Of a DNA stretch of 15,658 bases, positions 8,357 through 15,536 are shown piece by piece. Under the pieces are notes generated by a model, which worked only from the letters and a program-made list of their open reading frames with translations, had not been told where the DNA came from and did no database searches. Source of the stretch: CAZYPH01 sp964649095 (lineage in GTDB: Bacteria; Bdellovibrionota; UBA1018; UBA923); NCBI GenBank assembly GCA_964649095.1, contig CAZYPH010000047.1, positions 1 through 15,658 of the forward strand. Direction: 5' to 3'. A program made the translations under genes and the position numbers. Numbering within the stretch: the stretch's first letter is position 1; each line of letters starts with the position of its first letter.

Positions 8357-9985
8357 CTAGAAAACACGTTGAAAACTTCCCCAACCCGTAAAATTAGAAT
8401 GCCACTGGCCATTATACGAGCGCACTCTAAAGTAATACGTCGAAAATGCCTGCGGTAACTCTACCGCCATAGTTTGGTACGGCGTTACAAAGCGCCACGC
8501 GGGCAAGAAGCCATTTGCCAACGACTCGATCGATTGTGAACACAGATCTAAACCATTCGGCAGCGACACCAAACTAGAAAGACCCAATCCACAAAAGGCC
8601 CGCTGCGCCAGTTGTGCAACGGCGTAGGCTGCTGAGGTTTCAAGCGACAGGGTTTCTACTGCAGCTACCGCATTTCGTGTGTAGGCCGTCCAACGATTGT
8701 CATAACACGGGTAGGGAATAATCGCAGCCCAACAGACCTTCCAATCACGTGAGTAGTAGCCCACCTGAACCTCATAGGTTTGTGTTGGTTGCACTCGGTG
8801 GTTTTTGTCGGCATCAAAAAACACGATCTGGGTATTCGAGCCAAATTGTGAACCCCATGTTCCAAACGGACCAACTAAACGCAAACGGTCGTTGGCACGG
8901 TACGATCGATTTGCAAAGTACGCGTCTATTAAATTATTTTGATTGGTAGAATGGGTCATAGCAAAGCCATCATCGGGGCCCTTCGATGCATTGTTGCCAT
9001 TCATCATATTACGACCGCGCTGGTGGTACGTACCACGACCAAAGAACATGCCACCTTCGTAGTCAAAATTCGGACTTGCCGCGCCGCTCTGACCAACGCG
9101 ATTGGGCTGCGACACAACATCTAAGTTTTCATTCCCATTCGCAGCCAATACTTCAGAGATGCGGTAACTATAAACACCCAAAACATTTTTTAAAGCCCTA
9201 AAGAAGGCATCTAAACTACCATCTAACACCACAAGCGGTGTCAACGCATCAAGTGTTCGGATGTTAATATTCTCCATACCCTGCTCGGTATATTCATCGA
9301 GGAAATTCAGCGCAGCGTGAGCGACTTCATGCGGCGCAACGTAAGTATTATTTAGGTCGTTTCGCATTATTTTTGCGATGCCATACGGACGCTGTAAAAA
9401 GTTAGGTGTTACGGCACTCGCCGCAGCCTCTTCTAACGGCGAATCAAAATTGTAGATGAGATTCACTGCAACCGGACGCACCCATTCTTCGCGCATCAAG
9501 CGGTCGGTAAACGCTAACACTTTTGATTGATTGGCTGTTGCCATAAAACGACGCGTCGGATGGGCCTGCAGCTTTGCGTCAAAATTTGTCTGCTGAGATT
9601 CTAAGCCACTGTCAGGCATCCACATCGATACATATAATAAATTATTAATATATCGTCGGGAATAAATGTTTGGATCCGTCTCTGACATCGCAAAGACAAA
9701 CCGTTCGACATCTAGTTCAAAACGGCCCTTTTCGTGCGCTTGATAACCTACTGGTACTAATAGTATCTGTTTATAAATTTCGGGACGATTGATTTCCAAG
9801 AACGAACAAACCTGACGCCTACCGTTGATACATTTTAGCATCGGCACATGGATGGGCGTTTTTGCCAGCACGGCACCCAACTCGGGTGCGATCACAGGGT
9901 CACTAGAGACCATCTTTTGTGCATAAATAGAATCAATTGACATCATTTGTATTAAAAATATTGCGAACACACGTACTACTTTCAT
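8357..9985 (-). CDS. Exported M64 (IgA peptidase)-like metallopeptidase
   Basis: 542 residues. A signal peptide (MKVVRVFAIFLIQMM..., cleavage about IYA22-QK) begins at an ATG preceded by AGGAG (9990-9994). The zinc site is HEVAHAALNFLDEY at 219-232. It has exactly the M64 spacing HExxH-x6-DEY, with His219, Glu220 and His223 for zinc and catalysis and Asp230 as third ligand. Upstream, LLVPVGYQAHEKGRFELD (75-92) matches the M64 N-terminal pattern of a hydrophobic strand, G-Y, then an acidic helix. GRNMMNG (Met327-Met328) could be the Met-turn. About 200 residues follow, with two close Cys groups, WKVCWAAIIPYPCYDN and AFCGLGLSSL. A periplasmic or secreted protease is inferred; the substrate is unknown. 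It overlaps the upstream membrane gene by 4 bases (ATGA), which implies translational coupling. Confidence 0.85.
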   Translation of the reverse strand: MKVVRVFAIFLIQMMSIDSIYAQKMVSSDPVIAPELGAVLAKTPIHVPMLKCINGRRQVCSFLEINRPEIYKQILLVPVGYQAHEKGRFELDVERFVFAMSETDPNIYSRRYINNLLYVSMWMPDSGLESQQTNFDAKLQAHPTRRFMATANQSKVLAFTDRLMREEWVRPVAVNLIYNFDSPLEEAAASAVTPNFLQRPYGIAKIMRNDLNNTYVAPHEVAHAALNFLDEYTEQGMENINIRTLDALTPLVVLDGSLDAFFRALKNVLGVYSYRISEVLAANGNENLDVVSQPNRVGQSGAASPNFDYEGGMFFGRGTYHQRGRNMMNGNNASKGPDDGFAMTHSTNQNNLIDAYFANRSYRANDRLRLVGPFGTWGSQFGSNTQIVFFDADKNHRVQPTQTYEVQVGYYSRDWKVCWAAIIPYPCYDNRWTAYTRNAVAAVETLSLETSAAYAVAQLAQRAFCGLGLSSLVSLPNGLDLCSQSIESLANGFLPAWRFVTPYQTMAVELPQAFSTYYFRVRSYNGQWHSNFTGWGSFQRVF

Positions 9986-10745
9986 AACGCTCCTAACTGT
10001 AAGGCATTGAGGGTCTCTTGAAGGCCTCGATCAAAATCACCTGTAAATCGAATCTGAGTGCGAAGATCAGGAACACCTGCCACCAAAGCACCTACGGCCG
10101 CCCCGAAGGCGAACTGATTCTGACTGGCCACATGACCTAGATACTCACTAGAAAATAGGTTCTTAAAGAACTGAGGCTGAATCTGATAGATTTGCTGTGC
10201 TGGCAGTACGAAACTACTAAGTTTATCGATTAAAAATGCTTGCCTCGGAATATCACTCTCAAATCGAATCAGCTGCAGAACCACTTCAAGACTCTTAGGG
10301 TGCACCGACAACGAAAGACCATCAACAATCGCGGCACAATGACTTGCCAGCAAGGCGCTGGTATCGCACTGCTCGTTTGTATGTTGATACAGCTCGCCCA
10401 CGGCCTGTACTTCATCTGATGTCTGAGGTCCGACACTTAATAATAGGCGACGCAATTCAGTATTATCGCTGACCTGCGACCATAATTTCGGTTGAGAGTT
10501 TAGATTACTCAAAAACTTTCCGAGAATTTCAGGCTCCGGAATACTAGCATCGTAACGAAACCCCTGTCTTGTCATCAAATCAGCAGCAGCACGGTCGATG
10601 ACACGCTGCTGCTGAGTAAGACTTGAAATAGAGCGATTGACGCGATGGAGCCGTTTTTCCTATTATTCAAATATATATTTATAAATATATATATAATTAG
10701 AACACTTCCCACAGCCACAAACGGGCGTCGTTTAATCCAAGACAT
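9982..10745 (-). CDS. Membrane-anchored protein of unknown function, reading frame broken at an A5 run
   Basis: The uninterrupted frame runs 10578-9982 (198 aa from TTG, or 197 from ATG 10575), but neither start has a ribosome site. The frame stays open upstream to a stop at 10660-10662 with protein-like content (LHRVNRSISSLTQQQ). In the other frame an ATG at 10745 has GGAG at 7 bases spacing and encodes MSWIKRRPFVAVGSVLIIYI, a basic N-terminus and a transmembrane helix. The two frames join at GGAAAAACGG (10651-10660): one extra A, or a -1 shift, gives ...NNRKKRLHRVNR... and a 254-residue single-pass protein with a helical periplasmic domain. Without a shift, the upstream frame is a 56-residue hydrophobic peptide ending at TGA 10575-10577, overlapping ATG 10575. 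A sequencing indel, a real mutation or recoding are all possible. No family is recognised. It lies between a lipoprotein gene and the M64-like gene in one apparent operon. Confidence 0.6.
10580..10615. repeat. CAG/CTG inverted repeat, 11-base stem
   Basis: CAGCAGCAGC (10581-10590) pairs perfectly with GCTGCTGCTG (10605-10614), and the flanking T/A pair extends the stem to 11 with a 14-base loop. In the minus-strand frame it encodes QQQ...AAA. It ends 4 bases before the ATG at 10575 and lies about 38 bases downstream of the frame break. No T-run follows, so it is not a standard terminator. Confidence 0.6.
10671..10692. repeat. 22-base perfect A/T-only palindrome
   Basis: The sequence is perfectly self-complementary about the centre at 10681/10682 (core TTTATAAA flanked by ATATATA arms). 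It lies inside the predicted transmembrane segment of the frame-disrupted gene (residues about 18-26) and just upstream of the frame break. Confidence 0.7.
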
Positions 10746-10752
10746 CGCACCA

Positions 10753-10756
10753 CTCC
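10753..10756 (-). promoter_or_regulatory. Ribosome binding site deciding the start at 10745
   Basis: Read on the minus strand this is GGAG, separated by 7 bases from ATG 10745-10743. It lies in the 40-base gap after the lipoprotein stop. It is the main reason to place the start of the membrane-anchored gene upstream of the frame break. Confidence 0.6.
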
Positions 10757-10785
10757 ATCAATTCCGACACTAAGACTTCGAAAAA

Positions 10786-11691
10786 CTACTGTAAGTGTAC
10801 CTGACGAGAGTTAAGATGCAGCTCGGCAACTTTTGCCTTAATCTGACGGTCAGCTTCAGGCGCGGCTTGGCGTTCAGTGAATCGATACTGATTGCGTAGA
10901 CGTGCCAAATTCAACTGTGCCAGCCCAGAAATGCGACGACTGCCGTCTTCAGAAATATGATACGACCGCGGTGCCTGTAAAAGAGCCAATGCGCCATTCG
11001 ACGGCACAACCTGGTCATCCACTGCTGGCACTTCTGGCAACAACGCCGACGCATCTACAAAAAAGGCAATGCCGGACTGCCCCGACTGGCGGCCTACAAA
11101 AATACCTGCCACACCCACAACCGAACGCGGCAAATTAAATGGTAAAAAGATATTACTCTGGCCGATAAACGCCCCAACACTATCTAACTCACGAATAGCT
11201 ATGGCAGCACCGGCCAGCAATTTACTACGATCAAACGATAAATAAGCCGCACTGCGCGTATTGCCGAGTGGCAGCGCAATTAGGCTCTGCGCACCATCCA
11301 CTGGCAACGCAGTGTCATTAGGAAGGCGTGGCGCTTGCTGTGCGGGCGTTAAACGCGCAACCTCAGTGATATCGACATTAATACGAATCATTGTTTTGCC
11401 GGCTTCACGCACAATACCCAAACTGCCATACGACACTTGCGGCATACGTGGGTCGACTATGGGCAGACGCAACGCCGGCAGTGTTATGGCCCCGGTATCA
11501 ATGACCGTTGAAATCTCGCCAAACGAATGAAAATCTTGGGTGTACGTACGAAAGATAACATCTTTTACAAAATTGGCGTTAGGTGCGCGTCCACAGCCCG
11601 TTAAAAGTAGTGTGGCAAGAGCTCCTACAGACACAATTAACCCAAAACCCATAGACCTATGTACGAACGATCGACTTAAAATTGAATGCAT
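10786..11691 (-). CDS. Lipoprotein of unknown function
   Basis: 301 residues. The start at 11691 is supported by GAGG (11698-11701) at 6 bases spacing. The N-terminus ends in a lipobox, ATLLLTGC, with Cys33 as the lipidated residue; Gly34 follows rather than Asp, so there is no Lol-avoidance signal and outer-membrane anchoring is likely. The mature part is rich in beta-prone stretches (ITLPALRLPIVDP, TMIRINVDITEVARL, IFLPFNLPRSVVGVAGIFVG) with repeated proline turns, and ends in a basic, polar helix. No catalytic motif or known family is recognised. It is the first gene of a minus-strand run continuing with the membrane-anchored protein (40-base gap) and the M64-like peptidase, which suggests a shared envelope function. 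Confidence 0.8.
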   Translation of the reverse strand: MHSILSRSFVHRSMGFGLIVSVGALATLLLTGCGRAPNANFVKDVIFRTYTQDFHSFGEISTVIDTGAITLPALRLPIVDPRMPQVSYGSLGIVREAGKTMIRINVDITEVARLTPAQQAPRLPNDTALPVDGAQSLIALPLGNTRSAAYLSFDRSKLLAGAAIAIRELDSVGAFIGQSNIFLPFNLPRSVVGVAGIFVGRQSGQSGIAFFVDASALLPEVPAVDDQVVPSNGALALLQAPRSYHISEDGSRRISGLAQLNLARLRNQYRFTERQAAPEADRQIKAKVAELHLNSRQVHLQ

Positions 11692-11887
11692 TTAATACCT
11701 CGGTAATTTTTAAATTGAAGGACATAAATTACTTCGGTTTATAAATTTTATTTATTTAACTAAGATCATTTGACCAAAAATCTTTTTATTGTCGGCAACG
11801 CAGATTTTACCGAGAAACTATTCAGAACGGTTCCTTTTACGCTCCCCTTGCCCATTCGCACCGGTTTTGCGAGCCTCTAAAATCGAT
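11692..11887. promoter_or_regulatory. AT-rich divergent spacer with a weak rightward promoter candidate
   Basis: This 196-base region separates the lipoprotein operon (leftward) from the phospholipase-D-like gene (rightward) and must hold both promoters. For the plus strand, TTGAAG (11715-11720) and TATAAA (11740-11745) are separated by 19 bases, longer than ideal. No convincing leftward -35/-10 pair was found. The open reading frame of the rightward gene extends into the spacer as far as a TTG at 11789, but that start has no ribosome site. Confidence 0.3.
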
Positions 11888-13357
11888 ATGACACGCCCGT
11901 TGACCACAACCACTACTATCCGGCATTTAATAAAGAACAATCGCAGGTGGCTTTATAGTTTTTTGTTTATCGTAGCATGCTGTTTTACGACCAGTGCACG
12001 GTCTGGCATTTTTGAATGGATCGATCCTGCCAATACACAAATATTAGTTATTCGAGATGCTAGGGTAGATTTTGCTCTTCGAATTTCAGCCATTAGCCGG
12101 GCTCGCCATAGCATCGACAGTGCGACATTTAGTCAAAGCGTTGACCCAGTGGTAGGCGGGCCTCTCATTGCTGCCTTTCGAGCAGCGGCCAACCGGGGTG
12201 TTCAACAGCGCCACTTTTTTAATCGAATGGGTTCGATTCTTTTCGACCCAATGAACAAAGCGCAGGCGCTTCTGGCTGACGCCACACTACAAACCCCGCC
12301 AACTGTATTAGTATGGCCGATTTTACAGAACATCGCCCATGGCTTAAGCCCGGCCGATCATAACCATGAAAAGATTTTACTTATTGATCACGACACCCCC
12401 AACGAGCTCGTATTTTTATCGGGACGCAACCACTCGCAACTTGATCTTGGGTTCCACGATCTTACATTTGTCATTCGACGCATCGATAACAGCAAGACCT
12501 ATCTAGGCGATCAAATTCAGGAGGCCTACGATACAAACTGGAATCACGCAGCCAATTTATTCCAACCCATCAGCAGCAGTACGAATAGAACACAAACACC
12601 AACAATTAATTCCGACACCCAAAGAGCCATTTCACAACTTCTCAACACATCGTATCGAAGGAGTTTGTACGCAGCACTTANNNNNNNNNNNNNNNNNNTC
12701 GAAGGTCGCCCCTCACGCATTCGTTTAGCCACAAACGACTTCCTGCCCACAATTCTTCGTCACAACTTGGGTCCGACTTTTCGGCAACGGCGCCACGTTC
12801 GCTCACCGATTCATGATCTCATGGCTGAAACCATTGCAAGCGGCACAGACGTCGACTTCTCGTCGATGATATTTGCACCACCGCCACAAATTTTTGAAGC
12901 ACTTCGAAAAACATTACTAAAAGGCTCAAGGCTTACCGTCCGCACCAACTCGCGCCAAGCTTTAGCGCACCTTGTACCTGGTGGCCTGCCATTTGACCTC
13001 AGCGTCGAAGAACTGTTGCGACTCGCTACTGATGTGCACCGCAGCACACTTGATATTAAAGCGTTTGATCCGTCAGCGAACGCTAATGTCTCGGCGTTTT
13101 ACTCGCACCAAAAGCTTTTAGTGACCCGTGAAGCTGTTATTGGAACATCTGACAATGGAAATGAAACCAGCCGCGTGCGCGCTGGTGAAATTGCATTTCA
13201 TGCTGAAGGTGAAAGTTTTGCTAGCGGCCTACGCAGACTTCTATTCGCTGAACAGAACCACTACCGAACATTAGACTGCAACGCACTACTGACCGAGTCG
13301 CAACGCAATAATACATTTCGGCGGTTGTTTAATTATATAGGAAAATCAGTATATTAA
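11888..13357 (+). CDS. Exported phospholipase-D-superfamily protein
   Basis: 489 residues from ATG 11888. This start gives a signal peptide with N-region RHLIKNNRR and core WLYSFLFIVACCFTTSA; a TTG at 11789 would add 33 residues of poor signal character. The first HKD motif is intact: H160-E-K162-x4-D167, followed by LSGRN. The second is HQKLLVTRE with His407 and Lys409, but Arg414 replaces the usual Asp; GTSDNGN follows in the usual place. The two-motif layout is that of PLD-type phosphodiesterases (phospholipase, cardiolipin synthase and nuclease branches), acting outside the cytoplasm here. Residues about 265-270 are unknown because of 18 Ns; the frame is kept across the gap. The stop overlaps the stop of the convergent 709-aa gene. 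The substrate could be phospholipid or nucleic acid; the sequence does not decide. Confidence 0.8.
   Translation: MTRPLTTTTTIRHLIKNNRRWLYSFLFIVACCFTTSARSGIFEWIDPANTQILVIRDARVDFALRISAISRARHSIDSATFSQSVDPVVGGPLIAAFRAAANRGVQQRHFFNRMGSILFDPMNKAQALLADATLQTPPTVLVWPILQNIAHGLSPADHNHEKILLIDHDTPNELVFLSGRNHSQLDLGFHDLTFVIRRIDNSKTYLGDQIQEAYDTNWNHAANLFQPISSSTNRTQTPTINSDTQRAISQLLNTSYRRSLYAALXXXXXXXEGRPSRIRLATNDFLPTILRHNLGPTFRQRRHVRSPIHDLMAETIASGTDVDFSSMIFAPPPQIFEALRKTLLKGSRLTVRTNSRQALAHLVPGGLPFDLSVEELLRLATDVHRSTLDIKAFDPSANANVSAFYSHQKLLVTREAVIGTSDNGNETSRVRAGEIAFHAEGESFASGLRRLLFAEQNHYRTLDCNALLTESQRNNTFRRLFNYIGKSVY
12681..12698. other. Run of 18 N (assembly gap)
   Basis: Eighteen undetermined bases lie inside the PLD-like gene. 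The length is a multiple of three and the frame reads through on both sides, so the gap size is probably right or closely estimated. It falls between the two HKD motifs. Confidence 0.99.
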
Positions 13358-15483
13358 TTATCTATTAACAGACCTGGCAGAACTGCCAATACATGATTAG
13401 AGTCTGTTGTCGCCAGATTAGAAAAATAGCGCTGTAATTGCTCGCGTAAGTTCGTCAATACCACACGCTCTTCTGGGCTCATCGCCTCTAACGTATTCCA
13501 TGTCAAAACTTCTGATCGATTGAGCTCGTTACGCACCAATAAATATTCTGTCAAAAATCGTAAATAGTTTTCCGATCCCACTTCAAACCAGGCGTGTCGC
13601 CATAAACTAAATTCATTTACTAGTTGCAGAGTCTGAATCATAAACTGAGCACGCTCAGATCGCGATAAAATGGCGTACAGATTCTGAAACTCTAAATTAT
13701 TGAGATTGATCTCTCGGGTGCGTTCAACATGTCGTCGAAATGTATGCATATCAACCTCAGCGTACAGACGCCGACACGCCTGATGCCGCTGCTGAATCGC
13801 TGACAGTGCCGCTGCGTGCCTAGACTCTAGCTGAGTCAACGCATTCGCATACTGCAACGCCACGCGGCGCGTAGCCCACCATGCCGCTGTTGCTTCAAGG
13901 CGTGCCCGCAACCCATCATTTTCACTCCCACGCGGATGATAACGCCAATACGAAAACGCCGAGAGCAACAACTCACTCAAGTCCTCGACGAGTAGATTAT
14001 GAAAGACGTCGGCATCGATGCGCGGCAGAGCCTCACCATAAACTTGGGCTACCACACGATCGTTAAACCGATTTATGTCGCCAAGCGCGTTGTCTAATAG
14101 AACCCGCCGTTGACTAGGCTCGGCAGCCTGTAACCTATTTTTAAGTTCTACGAAAAAGCTCTGTGACGGCCGCTGCCAAAACTCAAGCCGTTTTGTCGCT
14201 TCGTTCACAACCGACTCAAATGCCCTTGGAAACAGGGGTAAAAATACCGTTCGTAACAAATTTTCATGCACTCTGTGCGTGCCACTAGCCGACGCGGCCG
14301 CACCAGTTGCAATACGAATACGACTGGCTTCAAAAAAATGACGACTACTTTCTAAATAACGACGCACCAATTGTGGAACGACGGCCATCGTTTGACCCGC
14401 CTGCAGGGTCTGAACCCACGGTGAAAGATTATCTAGATACCGGTCGCGCACTTGTGATTGGGGCAGACGGTAGACGTGGGTCATTGCGTAGTGGCGCACG
14501 AGACTGGCTTCTGTTTGCCCTGGCGGCTGTGTACGTAGTCTTGCTACAAACAGCGGCTGCTCGGGACGCAAACGCAATACCTGCCGAGCACGTTGCAGGC
14601 TGCGCATCTCTAGCGTTTGACCACCGGAAGTCGGAAATGCATTTAGAGCAATCATTTTGAATCGATTGAGGTGGCGGTATAAATTAACACGATCACGGTA
14701 GGCGGGTGCTGTCGGATCGGTTAGTGAACTACGCAACACATCGATTAACAAACGCACATCTTGTGGGTAGCGCTGGTTTACATCTAATAAACTATATATA
14801 CCACTCTGAGCTACCGGAATATAACCGCTGCAAGACAAAACCTCAGTAGTATCACCAGCAGCATACAAACGACGTGGGCCCGACTGGTAGTTTAGTATTG
14901 GTAAAAACTGATCTAAAATAGCACCTTCTAATGCGGTGGCACGTTCTGGGCTTAAAGTCGCTACAACAGTCGGCGAGACATTGCCAACACCGTCGGTTCC
15001 GTCAACCGCATTAACACCAGAGAAAAACGCACTGTGTAAAATACGCGCTGAACGTTGCTGCACGACTTCAAGCCTACGCGTTTGAAGGCGCACTAGCCGA
15101 CTAGCCACTTCTGGCATGGGCAGAAGATCGGATGGTACTCTGGAACCTACATTTGGTGCCACCGCACGAAGGCTCGGATCATGATCAATATACGTTCGAC
15201 AAACCGTAGGCATGGCCATCAACGTATTTTCGTTAGCGGCACGGAGTGTAGCGTGAGGAGCACTTCGTGCGTTGTCTTGCACAAAAACCTCAAAAGAAGC
15301 GGCATTGTTTTCTGAAGCATTCGAAACCTGATCAGACAATTCAAAACAAACACGCTCGGCATTAGGCAGTAAGTTTTCTAAAAGACGGGCCGATGAAACC
15401 ACGCTCTGTGCCGATGTTTCTATGGCATAGAGGCTAAGAAAAAATATTTTGATATTTATATATATATAATTTTTTTTGAGCAT
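13354..15483 (-). CDS. Exported 709-residue Arg-rich helical protein of unknown function
   Basis: The N-terminus (MLKKNYIYINIKIFFLSLYA, then IETSA-QS) is a signal peptide with probable cleavage near residue 26. The rest is almost entirely predicted helix by eye, with amphipathic and coiled-coil-like stretches such as QLESRHAAALSAIQQRHQAC. Composition is striking: about 70 Arg against 6 Lys, three of those Lys in the signal peptide. Few Cys are present (VCFEL, VCRTY, SCSGY, ACRRL). No HExxH, HKD, Ser-hydrolase or TPR pattern is seen and no family is recognised. No good ribosome site lies directly upstream of the ATG; a hairpin occupies that leader. A partial LamG-type gene lies 53 bases upstream on the same strand. 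The stop overlaps that of the convergent PLD-like gene by 4 bases. Confidence 0.8.
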   Translation of the reverse strand: MLKKNYIYINIKIFFLSLYAIETSAQSVVSSARLLENLLPNAERVCFELSDQVSNASENNAASFEVFVQDNARSAPHATLRAANENTLMAMPTVCRTYIDHDPSLRAVAPNVGSRVPSDLLPMPEVASRLVRLQTRRLEVVQQRSARILHSAFFSGVNAVDGTDGVGNVSPTVVATLSPERATALEGAILDQFLPILNYQSGPRRLYAAGDTTEVLSCSGYIPVAQSGIYSLLDVNQRYPQDVRLLIDVLRSSLTDPTAPAYRDRVNLYRHLNRFKMIALNAFPTSGGQTLEMRSLQRARQVLRLRPEQPLFVARLRTQPPGQTEASLVRHYAMTHVYRLPQSQVRDRYLDNLSPWVQTLQAGQTMAVVPQLVRRYLESSRHFFEASRIRIATGAAASASGTHRVHENLLRTVFLPLFPRAFESVVNEATKRLEFWQRPSQSFFVELKNRLQAAEPSQRRVLLDNALGDINRFNDRVVAQVYGEALPRIDADVFHNLLVEDLSELLLSAFSYWRYHPRGSENDGLRARLEATAAWWATRRVALQYANALTQLESRHAAALSAIQQRHQACRRLYAEVDMHTFRRHVERTREINLNNLEFQNLYAILSRSERAQFMIQTLQLVNEFSLWRHAWFEVGSENYLRFLTEYLLVRNELNRSEVLTWNTLEAMSPEERVVLTNLREQLQRYFSNLATTDSNHVLAVLPGLLIDN

Positions 15484-15486
15484 CGG

Positions 15487-15510
15487 TTTACAGGATATTA
15501 TCCTTGTAAA
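15487..15510 (-). promoter_or_regulatory. Leader hairpin upstream of the 709-aa gene
   Basis: On the minus strand TTTAC-(A)-AGGAT, loop AAT, ATCCT-GTAAA folds into a 10-pair stem with one bulged base, ending 3 bases before the ATG at 15483. The only Shine-Dalgarno-like motif nearby (AAGGA) is in the 5' arm, too far from the ATG for normal use and paired in the hairpin. It could restrain translation. No T-run follows, so terminator function for the upstream gene is less likely. Confidence 0.35.
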
Positions 15511-15536
15511 ACAAACACATCAGGCATCTTTTTCCG

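Noticed and set aside
10575..10578. TTG/ATG as the sole start of the 198-aa protein
   Set aside because: No ribosome site, and the frame is open and protein-like for 28 codons upstream; kept only as an alternative through TGATG coupling.
11770..11775. TTGACC as a -35 box in the divergent spacer
   Set aside because: No acceptable -10 hexamer lies 16-18 bases downstream.
11789..11887. 33-residue N-terminal extension of the PLD-like protein from TTG
   Set aside because: There is no ribosome site, and it would bury the signal peptide that begins naturally at ATG 11888.
14307..14660. 117-codon plus-strand open frame
   Set aside because: It lies entirely antisense to the 709-aa gene, has no ribosome site or recognisable content, and the opposite frame is continuous over 2 kb with a signal peptide.
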